A stretch of DNA of 7,181 nucleotides from CAYUUR01 sp964510235. Lineage in GTDB: Bacteria; Patescibacteriota; Saccharimonadia; Saccharimonadales; CAYUUR01. The notes beneath the pieces are model-generated. The model was not told the DNA's origin. It saw only the letters and a program-made list of their open reading frames with translations, and made no database searches. The position numbers and the translations under genes are program-made. The stretch spans positions 1 to 7,181 of the forward strand of contig CAZEBF010000033.1 of assembly GCA_964510235.1 (NCBI GenBank), read 5' to 3'. Every line of letters begins with the position of its first letter. Position 1 is the first letter of the stretch. This document shows positions 1 to 5,747 of this stretch, in pieces.

Positions 1-19
1 TCGGCTTTTTAGTCCTGCC

Positions 20-320
20 AGCCACCGGTGTTTCAGAGCGTGGCTCCACGCCCGTACGTCTGTAACTGAAGAGTAACGCTGTTGCTATTCGCGTCCGGGC
101 GTGGGGTGGGCATGGAGCTGTATCCTGACGAGATGTTGTTCTAAATAGGCGCCCTTGGGTGCGAGGACTGTTTGAGCCTAAATACTGCCTGGTGGCAGTG
201 TTTAGGTGAGTTCCGCAGCAAGCCTATTTCGAACAACAGATCGATCAAGAGACAGCTACCGCCCAAGGGTTTTGGTTACTTTTGCCGTTCAAAAGTAGCA
301 GGGCGCCAGCTTTAGCTGGC
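20..320. ncRNA. Candidate structured RNA region downstream of dnaJ (family unknown, strand unresolved)
   Basis: No convincing ORF lies in 1-342, but helices follow one another almost without gaps: 20-25/40-45 (AGCCAC/GTGGCT), 46-54/96-104 (CCACGCCCG/CGGGCGTGG, perfect), an inner hairpin about 72-77/81-86, a long imperfect hairpin 107-265, then hairpins 277-284/290-297 (TACTTTTG/CAAAAGTA) and 305-310/315-320 (GCCAGC/GCTGGC). The long hairpin has 134-150/222-238 paired at 16 of 17 positions, 177-189/194-206 paired at 13 of 13 with one U-G and a TGGT loop, and tandem G-A mismatches at 132-133/239-240. The shape (closing stem, internal loops, apical stem-loop) recalls 6S RNA, but I recognise no family signature. 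I looked for and did not find RNase P, tmRNA or SRP RNA motifs. Wobble evidence is split: one U-G favours plus, and two C-A mismatches at 125/248 and 129/244 would be G-U on minus. It could instead be a dnaJ 3' UTR or a degenerate mobile inverted repeat. Confidence 0.4.
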
Positions 321-336
321 AAGAAGTCCGCTTAAG

Positions 337-360
337 AAAACGTTACCAAAAACGTTTTTT
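337..360 (+). terminator. Weak hairpin plus T-tract overlapping the dnaJ stop codon
   Basis: Arms AAAACGTT (337-344) and AACGTTTT (351-358) enclose ACCAAA, and six T residues run 355-360. Read on plus this resembles an intrinsic terminator for the structured region at 20-320. Read on minus it covers the last codons and stop of dnaJ but is followed only by CTTAAG. The stem is mostly A-T with two C-G pairs, so strength is doubtful. It may serve both converging transcripts. Confidence 0.35.
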
Positions 361-1440
361 GCCTTCGGTTTGGGCAAATTGCTCGAGGAGTTCTTTTTGT
401 TGCTTACTGAGTTTAGTTGGAATGTCGACGATGATGGTGACAATGTGGGCGCCGCGCTTTTCACTACGCAAGTGATGGACGCCATGGTTAGAGAGCTTAA
501 AGTCGGTGCCACTCTGCGTGCCAGCCGGCACTTTCATAGTGATGGGACCATCGACTGTATCAACTTCTACCTCAGTGCCAAGCGTGGCTTCTACCATGCC
601 AATGTGTTGTTCACTAAGAATAAGATCACCTTCTCGGGTGAACTGCTTGTGAGGTTTGACACGCAAGTTTACGTATAAATCACCTTTGGGACCGTTGGCA
701 ATTGCTTCGCCGCGTTCGCGCAGTCTAATAGTAGCGCCGTCATCAACACCGGCCGGAACTTTGAGTTTGATCTGTTGTTTCTTTCGCTTAACACCCTTAC
801 CGTGACAAACCGAGCAGACTTTTTCTGGAACTTTGCCGCGCCCTTCACACTTAGAGCAAATTGATGCCTGCTGGATGTTACCAAAAACCGTCCTGGTAAC
901 ATGCATAACTTGGCCAGAACCTTTGCAGGTGTCACAGGTTTTTAGCTCGTGCCCTGGCTCGACTGTTGAGCCTTTGCAGTGCTCACATGCGTCATCCAGA
1001 TCAAGGTCGAGGTCAACTTCTGTGCCAAAGACTGCTTGTTCAAAACTGAGATCAACGCGAGTTTCGACATCACGACCCCGCCTTGTGCGTCGTTGCTGCT
1101 GCTGTTGTCCGCCAAAGAAACTACTAAAAATATCGCCAAGACCTAAGTCACCAAAATCAAAGTGTACATTCTGGCCTTGACCACCGTAGCCACCGCCAAA
1201 TGGATTGCCACCGGCGCCAGTTGAACCACCTACTCCAGCATGACCAAATTGATCATAGCGCTGCCGTTTGCTCGAATCTTTCAGGACTTCGTAAGCTTCG
1301 TTCAGTTCCTTGAACTTAGCTTCATCACCACCACGATCTGGGTGGTGTTCAATTGCCGCTTTGCGAAAAGCCTTCTTGATTTCATCCGCACTAGCCGATT
1401 TACCAACACCTAATACTTCGTAATAATCGCGTTTACTCAT
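343..1440 (-). CDS. dnaJ: Molecular chaperone DnaJ (Hsp40)
   Basis: DnaJ is the cytoplasmic co-chaperone that delivers unfolded clients to DnaK and stimulates its ATPase. The 365-aa product has full type I architecture: J domain at about 5-66 with the HPD tripeptide at 33-35; a Gly/Phe-rich stretch at about 70-110 followed by five consecutive Gln (112-116) and an RRTRRGR basic patch; a zinc domain with four Cys pairs (152/155, 169/172, 195/198, 209/212); and C-terminal beta-sandwich domains from about 220. The first zinc motif reads CEHCKGST, so its last Gly is Thr; all eight Cys are present, so zinc binding should be intact. The ATG overlaps the end of the upstream 90-aa ORF by 8 nt and has an AGGG-type ribosome site, which fixes the start. 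It is the last gene of the heat-shock operon. Confidence 0.97.
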   Translation of the reverse strand: MSKRDYYEVLGVGKSASADEIKKAFRKAAIEHHPDRGGDEAKFKELNEAYEVLKDSSKRQRYDQFGHAGVGGSTGAGGNPFGGGYGGQGQNVHFDFGDLGLGDIFSSFFGGQQQQQRRTRRGRDVETRVDLSFEQAVFGTEVDLDLDLDDACEHCKGSTVEPGHELKTCDTCKGSGQVMHVTRTVFGNIQQASICSKCEGRGKVPEKVCSVCHGKGVKRKKQQIKLKVPAGVDDGATIRLRERGEAIANGPKGDLYVNLRVKPHKQFTREGDLILSEQHIGMVEATLGTEVEVDTVDGPITMKVPAGTQSGTDFKLSNHGVHHLRSEKRGAHIVTIIVDIPTKLSKQQKELLEQFAQTEGKKRFW

Positions 1441-1705
1441 GTTCGACCCTTGGTTGAATTAAGTCTCTGAAATTATGATCAGCTTCTTCGTATGGTGGCA
1501 CCTGTCCATCTTCTGGCAAGTTTGCATAGAAATCAGTGACTTGCGCGCCCTTGCGTTCCGTAGCTGTCAGTACTTCACATGACGAACATGAGCTAACAGG
1601 ACCGCGCCCAAGACTATGTGCAAACGAAGCAGACCGCGCAGCAGCAATCTGGTTGCAGTCTTCGGTCGTAGGTACTAATTTCTGAATGAACTCGCCTATT
1701 CTCAT
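1433..1705 (-). CDS. Small unknown protein with a CxxC motif, between VKOR and dnaJ
   Basis: A 90-aa product that I do not recognise. It has three Cys: C17 and the pair C40/C43 in the string VSSCSSCEV. There is no transmembrane segment or signal peptide, and the C-terminal half is acidic (PPYEEADHNFRDL). Translation is supported by context: an AGGA ribosome site about 7 nt before the ATG (created by the VKOR stop, TTTTAGGAATACAAC), a 9-nt gap to VKOR, and an 8-nt overlap with dnaJ. A CxxC next to a VKOR could mean a redox partner or a metal-binding protein, but without a signal peptide a periplasmic DsbA-like role is unlikely. It is too short for a thioredoxin fold, and I see no zinc-finger DnaJ repeat (CxxCxGxG). 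Function is unassigned. Confidence 0.75.
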   Translation of the reverse strand: MRIGEFIQKLVPTTEDCNQIAAARSASFAHSLGRGPVSSCSSCEVLTATERKGAQVTDFYANLPEDGQVPPYEEADHNFRDLIQPRVEHE

Positions 1706-1714
1706 GTTGTATTC

Positions 1715-2293
1715 CTAAAAGTAATATTCGCTAAACTTGGCAAAGTACATGATCGCCATAATAACGTAACTCGTAATCACAACGTTCAGGTGATTTTTAA
1801 CCAAGAAGTTGCGCAATGAACCGCGCCAACCACGCGCATCTTTATTATCGAGCCAGTAAAATAAGGTGTAGACAAAAATTGGAATCGCTACTACCCAACC
1901 AGCTAGGCAGAAAATGCAAATCTTAGCGATTATGTAGAGGCTAACGCCAAAGAACCACAAACTAAACAGTAGCAGGACCGTACTGAGCCCGAGCATGACA
2001 TGCTTGAACGCACGGTTTGGCTTGTTGCCGGTTAAAAGCAGAACACCACTCAATGTGAGCATGGCAAAGACCGCCATACCGATAAATGCGTTTGGAAAGC
2101 CAAACAAAGCTGCTAAGCGATTATCAAGCACCGCACCACAATCAATCACCGGATTGAGATTGCAGCTCAATATGCCACCCGGATTCTTGAGCATCTGAAT
2201 ACGCTCTGCCGCTTGCCACGTCATGGCAATCAGTCCAGCCAGGCCACCAGCCGTCAAAATCCATGCGTATATTTTTTGTAGTTTACTGCTCAT
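1715..2293 (-). CDS. Vitamin K epoxide reductase (VKOR) family membrane protein
   Basis: A bacterial VKOR homologue. Such proteins reoxidise a DsbA-like thiol oxidase and pass electrons to quinone, replacing DsbB in disulfide formation. The 192-aa product is mostly hydrophobic, with about five membrane segments (roughly 8-27, 66-88, 97-121, 125-147, 169-187). All four family cysteines are visible: loop Cys C44 and C52 in LSCNLNPVIDCGAVL, and the quinone-proximal CxxC at C126/C129 (KICIFCLAG). The FGFPNAFIG stretch after the loop is also typical. No fused thioredoxin domain is present, so a separate partner is expected; none is certain in this window. It starts 53 nt after dnaK with only a weak AGG ribosome site. 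Its place inside a dnaK-dnaJ operon is unusual and suggests co-regulation of oxidative folding with chaperones. Confidence 0.93.
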   Translation of the reverse strand: MSSKLQKIYAWILTAGGLAGLIAMTWQAAERIQMLKNPGGILSCNLNPVIDCGAVLDNRLAALFGFPNAFIGMAVFAMLTLSGVLLLTGNKPNRAFKHVMLGLSTVLLLFSLWFFGVSLYIIAKICIFCLAGWVVAIPIFVYTLFYWLDNKDARGWRGSLRNFLVKNHLNVVITSYVIMAIMYFAKFSEYYF

Positions 2294-2346
2294 TATTTTG
2301 CCTATGCTTTCGTGTTTCTAAGGAAACCTTACCAAACTTTAGGTAC

Positions 2347-4038
2347 TTATTTGTCTTTTTTGTTGTTGTCGTCGACGACTTCGCCTTCCACTGTATCGTC
2401 TTTGTCTTCAGTCTTCGATCCATCTTCCTCAGTCTCAGCATCCTTGGATGCTTCTTCGTACATCTTGGCACCAATTGGCATAATTTTGTCGTTAAGTTCT
2501 TTGGCGGCTGCTTCAAGTGCATCTTTGTCAGCTTTTTCGTCTGCGACGACTTTCTTGGCAGCTTCAACTGCTTCGTCAAGCGTCTTTACGTCCTCTTCTG
2601 CCAGCTTGTCTTTATTGTCGTTCTTCATTTTTTCTGCGTTGTAGACAGAGCTGTCGAGAACATTACGGGCATCAATTGCTTCACGCTTTTTCTTGTCTTC
2701 TTCAGCGTGCGCTTCGGCTTCTTTGGCCATCTTTTCGACTTCGTCCTTTGATAGACCGGAGCTACCTTGGATGGTAATGCTCTGTTCTTTGCCGGAGCCC
2801 TTGTCTTTGGCAGTTACGTTCAGGATACCGTTGGCATCGAGGTTAAAGGTCACTTCAATTTGTGGTACACCACGNNNNNNNNNNNNNNNNNNNNNNNNNN
2901 NNNNNNNNNNNNNNNNNNNNNNNNNNNNNNNNNNNNNNNNNNNNNNNNNNNNNNNNNNNNNNNNNNNNNNNNNNTTGCCAAAGATCTTCTGAACTTTTTC
3001 TTGGACAGACGGCATGCGGGTCATACCACCGACTAGAACGACAGCGTCAATGTCGCTAGCTTTGAGGCCGGCGTCTTTGAGTGCCTTTTCGCACGGAATA
3101 GCTGTTTTATCGATAAGATCACCGACTAAGTTCTCGAGTTTTGCACGAGTTAGTTTGTGCTCAAAGTGCTTTGGACCATCAGCGTCAGCGGTCAGAAACG
3201 GTAGGTTAATGTTTACTTCATTGGTTGAAGAAAGTTCAATCTTGGCCTTTTCTGCTTCGTCGCGGAGTCGTTGCATGGCGGCGTTATCATCTTTGATATC
3301 AAGACCATGTTCTTTCTTGAACTCATCGACAAAGTAGTTGACGAGCACACGGTCAAAGTCAGCACCACCAAGGTGCGTGTCACCGTTGGTAGACTTGACT
3401 TCAAAGACACCATCGCCGAGTTCCAGGATAGATACGTCAAACGTACCACCACCAAGGTCATAGACGGCAATCTTCTCATCTTTTTTGCTGCCTTTATCCA
3501 AGCCATAAGCTAGAGCAGCGGCAGTTGGCTCGTTAATGATTCGCTTTACTTCTAGGCCTGCAATCTTACCGGCGTCTTTTGTTGCCTGGCGCTGTGAATC
3601 GTCAAAGTAAGCTGGCACAGTAATAACCGCTTCGGTGACTGGCTCGCCTAAGAAACCTTCGGCATCAGCCTTGAGCTTAGACAGCACCATCGCACTCATC
3701 TCTTCTGGGCTGTATTCTTTGTCGCCCATCTTAACCTTGACGGCTTTGCCGCTTTTGACCATTTCGTAGCCCATCAGCTTGATGTCGCGCTGAACTTCTT
3801 TGTCTTCCCAACTGCGACCAATCAGACGCTTCATTTCATAGATAGTATTCTTTGGGTTGGTTACTTGCTGACGGCGTGCAACTTGCCCGACTAATCGTTC
3901 GTTATTTTTGTTGAGCGCTACAACACTTGGTGTTGTGCGATTGCCTTCGCTGTTAGCAATAATCTCAGGCTTTCCTGACTGCATAACAGCCATAGCTGAG
4001 TTAGTTGTTCCTAGATCGATTCCAATAATTTTTCCCAT
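2347..4038 (-). CDS. dnaK: Chaperone DnaK (Hsp70), interrupted by an assembly gap
   Basis: DnaK is the ATP-driven Hsp70 chaperone of the cytoplasm, cycling with DnaJ and GrpE. Residues 1-354 before the gap carry the nucleotide-binding domain: phosphate loop 1 IGIDLGTTNS near the N terminus, phosphate loop 2 VYDLGGGTFDVS, and the adenosine motif VVLVGGMTRMP. After the gap, about 175 residues resume at RGVPQIEVTFNLDANGILNV in the substrate-binding domain, followed by the helical lid and an acidic tail (VEGEVVDDNN). The 100 N at 2875-2974 stand for roughly 33 codons, but comparison with E. coli DnaK implies about 108 missing residues: the end of the nucleotide-binding domain, the interdomain linker, and most of the beta substrate domain. 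Real length is therefore probably near 638 aa. Reading frame is kept across the gap. AAGGAG lies 8 nt before the ATG. Confidence 0.97.
   Translation of the reverse strand: MGKIIGIDLGTTNSAMAVMQSGKPEIIANSEGNRTTPSVVALNKNNERLVGQVARRQQVTNPKNTIYEMKRLIGRSWEDKEVQRDIKLMGYEMVKSGKAVKVKMGDKEYSPEEMSAMVLSKLKADAEGFLGEPVTEAVITVPAYFDDSQRQATKDAGKIAGLEVKRIINEPTAAALAYGLDKGSKKDEKIAVYDLGGGTFDVSILELGDGVFEVKSTNGDTHLGGADFDRVLVNYFVDEFKKEHGLDIKDDNAAMQRLRDEAEKAKIELSSTNEVNINLPFLTADADGPKHFEHKLTRAKLENLVGDLIDKTAIPCEKALKDAGLKASDIDAVVLVGGMTRMPSVQEKVQKIFGXXXXXXXXXXXXXXXXXXXXXXXXXXXXXXXXXXRGVPQIEVTFNLDANGILNVTAKDKGSGKEQSITIQGSSGLSKDEVEKMAKEAEAHAEEDKKKREAIDARNVLDSSVYNAEKMKNDNKDKLAEEDVKTLDEAVEAAKKVVADEKADKDALEAAAKELNDKIMPIGAKMYEEASKDAETEEDGSKTEDKDDTVEGEVVDDNNKKDK
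2875..2974. other. Assembly gap of exactly 100 N inside dnaK
   Basis: The 100 unknown bases look like a scaffold placeholder rather than a measured length. Flanking DnaK residues (ending KIFG and resuming RGVPQ) are about 108 residues apart in E. coli DnaK as I recall it, which implies about 325 missing bases. A true gap of that size keeps the frame (325 and 100 both leave remainder 1 on division by 3), so dnaK is probably intact in the organism. Confidence 0.9.
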
Positions 4039-4051
4039 GATTTATTCTCCT

Positions 4052-4267
4052 TTATTCATCTTCAATTCGTTCATATGGTACTTGCTGACCAGCAATGGAA
4101 TTACCGTCAGTATCGTGAACACCCGGCCCATATACTACTGGTGACTCGCTAATCTCTGACTCGTCGTACAGTGACACAACTTCAGGTTCATACTCGTGAC
4201 GAGCGGGACGTTCGGGTTGATGTGTGGGGTGTTGTGGTTCTAGAAAACTATTTGGATTTATTTTCAT
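4052..4267 (-). CDS. Small acidic unknown protein between grpE and dnaK
   Basis: A 71-aa product that I do not recognise. It has a Pro/His-rich N-terminal part (EPQHPTHQPERPARHEY), an acidic middle (VVSLYDESEISES) and a C terminus reading VYGPGVHDTDGNSIAG then PYERIEDE. It has no Cys and no membrane segment, and is likely soluble and partly disordered. Translation is well supported: its ATG overlaps the grpE TGA (ATGA), and a strong GGAGG sits about 8 nt upstream inside the last grpE codons. Its own stop is followed at once by the AAGGAG of dnaK, 13 nt before that start. The tight placement between two chaperone genes suggests co-expression with the Hsp70 system, perhaps as an accessory factor, but no function can be read from the sequence. 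Confidence 0.8.
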   Translation of the reverse strand: MKINPNSFLEPQHPTHQPERPARHEYEPEVVSLYDESEISESPVVYGPGVHDTDGNSIAGQQVPYERIEDE

Positions 4268-4731
4268 TGCTTGTCCTCCGTTTTAACTTTTACCATGGCG
4301 GGGCGGATAACGCTGTCGCCGAGACGGTAGCCGGGTTGAAGTTCCTCGCATACAACTTCAACGTTTCCACCACCGTCTTCATGGCTGACTGCCTCATGCA
4401 CATTCGGATCAAACACCTCACCAACCGTTTTGATTCGCTCCACACCCATGTCTGCCAGAGTCTTTTCAAACTGCTTGACCACGCCGCTGACGCCTTTTAC
4501 GAAATCATGACCTTCCAGGTCTTGCGGTACGTGCTTGAGTGCTCGCTCAAAGTTGTCGATAACTGGCAGTAAGTCTGTCACCACACCTGCTTTTACCATC
4601 GATTGCAGCATGTTGATCTGGTTGTCGTGTTGACGGCGGACGTTAATCACATCAGCTCGCTCACGCTGCAATGCTTCCGTCAGATCGGCGATTTGCTGTT
4701 CAAGTTCAGCTATGGTTGGCTTTTTGCTCAT
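4264..4731 (-). CDS. grpE: Nucleotide exchange factor GrpE
   Basis: GrpE releases ADP from DnaK and so sets the pace of the Hsp70 cycle; in several bacteria it also works as a thermosensor. The 155-aa product has the expected long N-terminal helix for dimer coiled coil (about 5-45, LEQQIADLTEALQRERADV), the four-helix-bundle region (DLLPVIDNFERAL, then FVKGVSGVVKQFEKTLADMG), and the C-terminal beta domain with the family signature FDPNVHEAVSHE and the ending LGDSVIRPAMVKV. It is shorter than E. coli GrpE (197 aa), mainly through a reduced N-terminal tail. ATG overlaps the hrcA stop (ATGA) with GAGGAG about 8 nt upstream, so translation is coupled to hrcA. Confidence 0.97.
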   Translation of the reverse strand: MSKKPTIAELEQQIADLTEALQRERADVINVRRQHDNQINMLQSMVKAGVVTDLLPVIDNFERALKHVPQDLEGHDFVKGVSGVVKQFEKTLADMGVERIKTVGEVFDPNVHEAVSHEDGGGNVEVVCEELQPGYRLGDSVIRPAMVKVKTEDKQ

Positions 4732-5429
4732 AGTAATGTCTCCTCTAATGCTTCTCCTGTGCGGCGGACCATTTGCATGACGTCGCGGTAGCTCTGACGG
4801 GTCGGCCCGAGTACGCCGACGTAGCTATGATCGCTAAATGGACTGCGGAAACGGCTAATTATTAAACTGCAGCCAGCCGCACCGCCAACGGGGTTTTCTT
4901 TGCCGATGTATACACTCAGCGGCTCATTCGGCGCGGCTTCTTTGAGCCACGGCTCTAGGTTGTCCAGAAGCCTCGCAACCTCCTGGACTTGGCCTTTTTG
5001 CATAAACTCCGGCTGACCAAAAAGATTAGACAATCCACTCATATATAGTTGATTGCCTATCGTGGCAATCCCAAGATTATGCGTCAGTTCTACAAGCGTA
5101 TCAACGGCGTTACGAATAACACGGTCAGGTACGCCACCGTGATTGACGCGAGCACTGATGGCACGCTGAGCGCGACTATCAACTTGTGGAGTATCAGCGT
5201 TGGCAAACGAGTTCACGTAGTAACGGTAACCTTTGTCTGTCGGTACACGACCAGCGCTAGTGTGCGGTTGTTCAATGTAGCCTTCGCGTTCGAGTTCGGC
5301 CATTTCGGCACGGATAGTTGCAGATGAAACGTTAAAGACCTTAGCTAGCAGGCTCGAACCAACCGGGCTGGCGACTTCGGCGTATTGCTCGACTATAGCG
5401 GATAATAGTTTCTTTTGTCGTTCTGTCAT
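4728..5429 (-). CDS. hrcA: Heat-inducible transcription repressor HrcA, short form
   Basis: HrcA binds CIRCE operators and represses chaperone genes; its folding depends on GroEL in studied species. From ATG at 5429 the product is 233 aa (MTERQKKLL...). The N-terminal winged helix is intact: SSATIRAEMAELEREGYIEQ, then HTSAGRVPTDKGYRYYV. The C-terminal part is also clear (YMSGLSNLFGQPEF, IGKEN, CSLIISRF, GPTRQSYRDVM). What is absent is the middle: the usual family length is about 340 aa, and here sequence passes from HNLGIATI straight to GNQLYMSGLSNL. About 100 residues, covering part of the GAF-like sheet and the inserted dimerisation domain, are missing without a frameshift. A GTG at 5447 in frame would add six residues, but it lies inside a CIRCE; the ATG matches family starts better. 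No clear ribosome site is seen. CIRCE copies upstream confirm autoregulation. Confidence 0.95.
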   Translation of the reverse strand: MTERQKKLLSAIVEQYAEVASPVGSSLLAKVFNVSSATIRAEMAELEREGYIEQPHTSAGRVPTDKGYRYYVNSFANADTPQVDSRAQRAISARVNHGGVPDRVIRNAVDTLVELTHNLGIATIGNQLYMSGLSNLFGQPEFMQKGQVQEVARLLDNLEPWLKEAAPNEPLSVYIGKENPVGGAAGCSLIISRFRSPFSDHSYVGVLGPTRQSYRDVMQMVRRTGEALEETLL

Positions 5430-5440
5430 AGTGGTTTTGG

Positions 5441-5467
5441 TTCGCACTCGTTAGAGTAGAGTGCTAA
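5441..5467 (-). promoter_or_regulatory. CIRCE operator 1, in the hrcA leader
   Basis: TTCGCACTC, 9 nt, GAGTGCTAA: matches the CIRCE consensus TTAGCACTC-N9-GAGTGCTAA at all but one of the 18 arm positions on this strand (C for A at the third position). It lies between the predicted hrcA transcription start (about 5471) and the ATG at 5429, the usual place for a leader CIRCE. HrcA bound here would block elongation or initiation of the operon. Confidence 0.95.
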
Positions 5468-5477
5468 CTACCTCTAC

Positions 5478-5506
5478 ATAATAGGAAATTGGCACTCACG
5501 TGTCAA
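5478..5506 (-). promoter_or_regulatory. Sigma-70-type promoter of the hrcA-grpE-dnaK-dnaJ operon
   Basis: On the minus strand TTGACA (complement of 5501-5506), 17 nt, TATTAT (complement of 5478-5483). The -35 is a perfect consensus and the -10 has one mismatch. The start should fall near 5471-5473, giving a leader of about 43 nt that holds CIRCE 1. CIRCE 2 covers the -35 box. The -10 read on plus is CATAAT (5477-5482, five of six), but has no matching -35, so divergent transcription is only a possibility. Confidence 0.88.
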
Positions 5507-5515
5507 GAGTGCTAG
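5489..5515 (-). promoter_or_regulatory. CIRCE operator 2, overlapping the hrcA -35 box
   Basis: TTGGCACTC, 9 nt, GAGTGCTAG: CIRCE consensus with one mismatch in each arm and the canonical 9-nt spacer. The spacer contains the -35 TTGACA, so HrcA here should exclude RNA polymerase directly. Its centre lies 48 bp from that of CIRCE 1. Its right half is also the foot of the long inverted repeat at 5499-5680. Confidence 0.9.
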
Positions 5516-5680
5516 ATATTTTGCTTGTACGGGTGTTTGTGGCGATGAAGTATGCGCTAGTTTTGGAGGATTAGAGCAAGTTGTGGTCATTCCACTACTT
5601 GCTGAACCGGACAAAACTAGTTAGCGTACTTCGCGCCAGAAATGCCGGTACGGGTGAAATATCCTAGCACTCTTGACACG
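5499..5680 (+). repeat. 182-bp imperfect inverted repeat (long hairpin) upstream of hrcA; possible plus-strand RNA
   Basis: The segment folds back on itself almost completely. 5499-5515 pairs with 5664-5680 without a mismatch; after a one-base bulge (5663) pairing continues 5516-5530/5648-5662, 5532-5544/5634-5646, 5546-5555/5624-5633 and 5556-5565/5612-5621. An internal loop follows, then an apical stem 5575-5586/5592-5603 with loop TCATT. I count nine G-T wobbles on plus (for example 5522/5656, 5525/5653, 5534/5644, 5546/5633), two G-G and one T-T mismatch, and no A-C. That bias suggests the plus-strand transcript is what is kept folded. It contains no coding ORF of note. The alternative is a decayed MITE-like element; no target-site duplication is visible. 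Both feet carry GAGTGC/GCACTC HrcA half-sites. Confidence 0.9.
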
Positions 5681-5696
5681 CCGTCAAGAGTGCGGA
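5664..5696. promoter_or_regulatory. CIRCE-like palindrome with a 15-nt spacer
   Basis: CTAGCACTC, 15 nt, GAGTGCGGA. The core is a perfect 11-bp inverted repeat, GCACTCTTGAC (5667-5677) and GTCAAGAGTGC (5683-5693), around ACGCC. HrcA half-sites are good but 6 bp further apart than in a true CIRCE, so binding is uncertain. It can form a small hairpin that competes with the long one at 5499-5680. It may be a third, distal operator, or a side effect of the inverted repeat's history. Confidence 0.5.
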
Positions 5697-5710
5697 CTTC
5701 CCTCTACCCC

Positions 5711-5730
5711 AATCATCAAGAATGATTTTT
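5711..5730 (+). terminator. Weak intrinsic terminator-like hairpin
   Basis: AATCAT (5711-5716), loop CAAGA, ATGATT (5722-5727), then three more T. The stem is short and A-T rich. It would end a plus-strand RNA carrying the long hairpin before the kinase promoter at 5748, but its strength is doubtful. Confidence 0.35.
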
Positions 5731-5747
5731 ACTTCAACTGTCTAAGT

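Noticed and set aside
277..320. Two hairpins (277-297 and 305-320) as dnaJ terminators
   Set aside because: Neither is followed by a T-run on the minus strand, so they are better treated as parts of the structured region.
1..342. tmRNA, RNase P RNA or SRP RNA
   Set aside because: No tRNA-like ends or tag frame, no conserved P4/CR-V RNase P strings, and no SRP GGAAG/GCA-type loops were found on either strand.
833..1180. 115-codon plus-strand ORF opposite dnaJ
   Set aside because: Its Cys/Ser/Arg-rich translation is the complement of the DnaJ zinc and Gly-rich regions.
2263..2751. Plus-strand ORFs of up to 162 codons opposite dnaK
   Set aside because: Antisense shadow of dnaK; low-complexity Phe/Val-rich translation, no ribosome site, and dnaK identity on the other strand is certain.
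2347..4038. dnaK as a pseudogene or truncated paralogue
   Set aside because: Frame is kept across the N run and both flanks are well conserved; the shortness is explained by the placeholder gap.
4171..4572. 133-codon plus-strand ORF opposite grpE
   Set aside because: Antisense to grpE and the 71-aa gene; no family features and no upstream signals.
5499..5680. Insertion sequence or CRISPR array
   Set aside because: No transposase frame and no repeated spacers; only one inverted repeat is present and no flanking duplication is visible.
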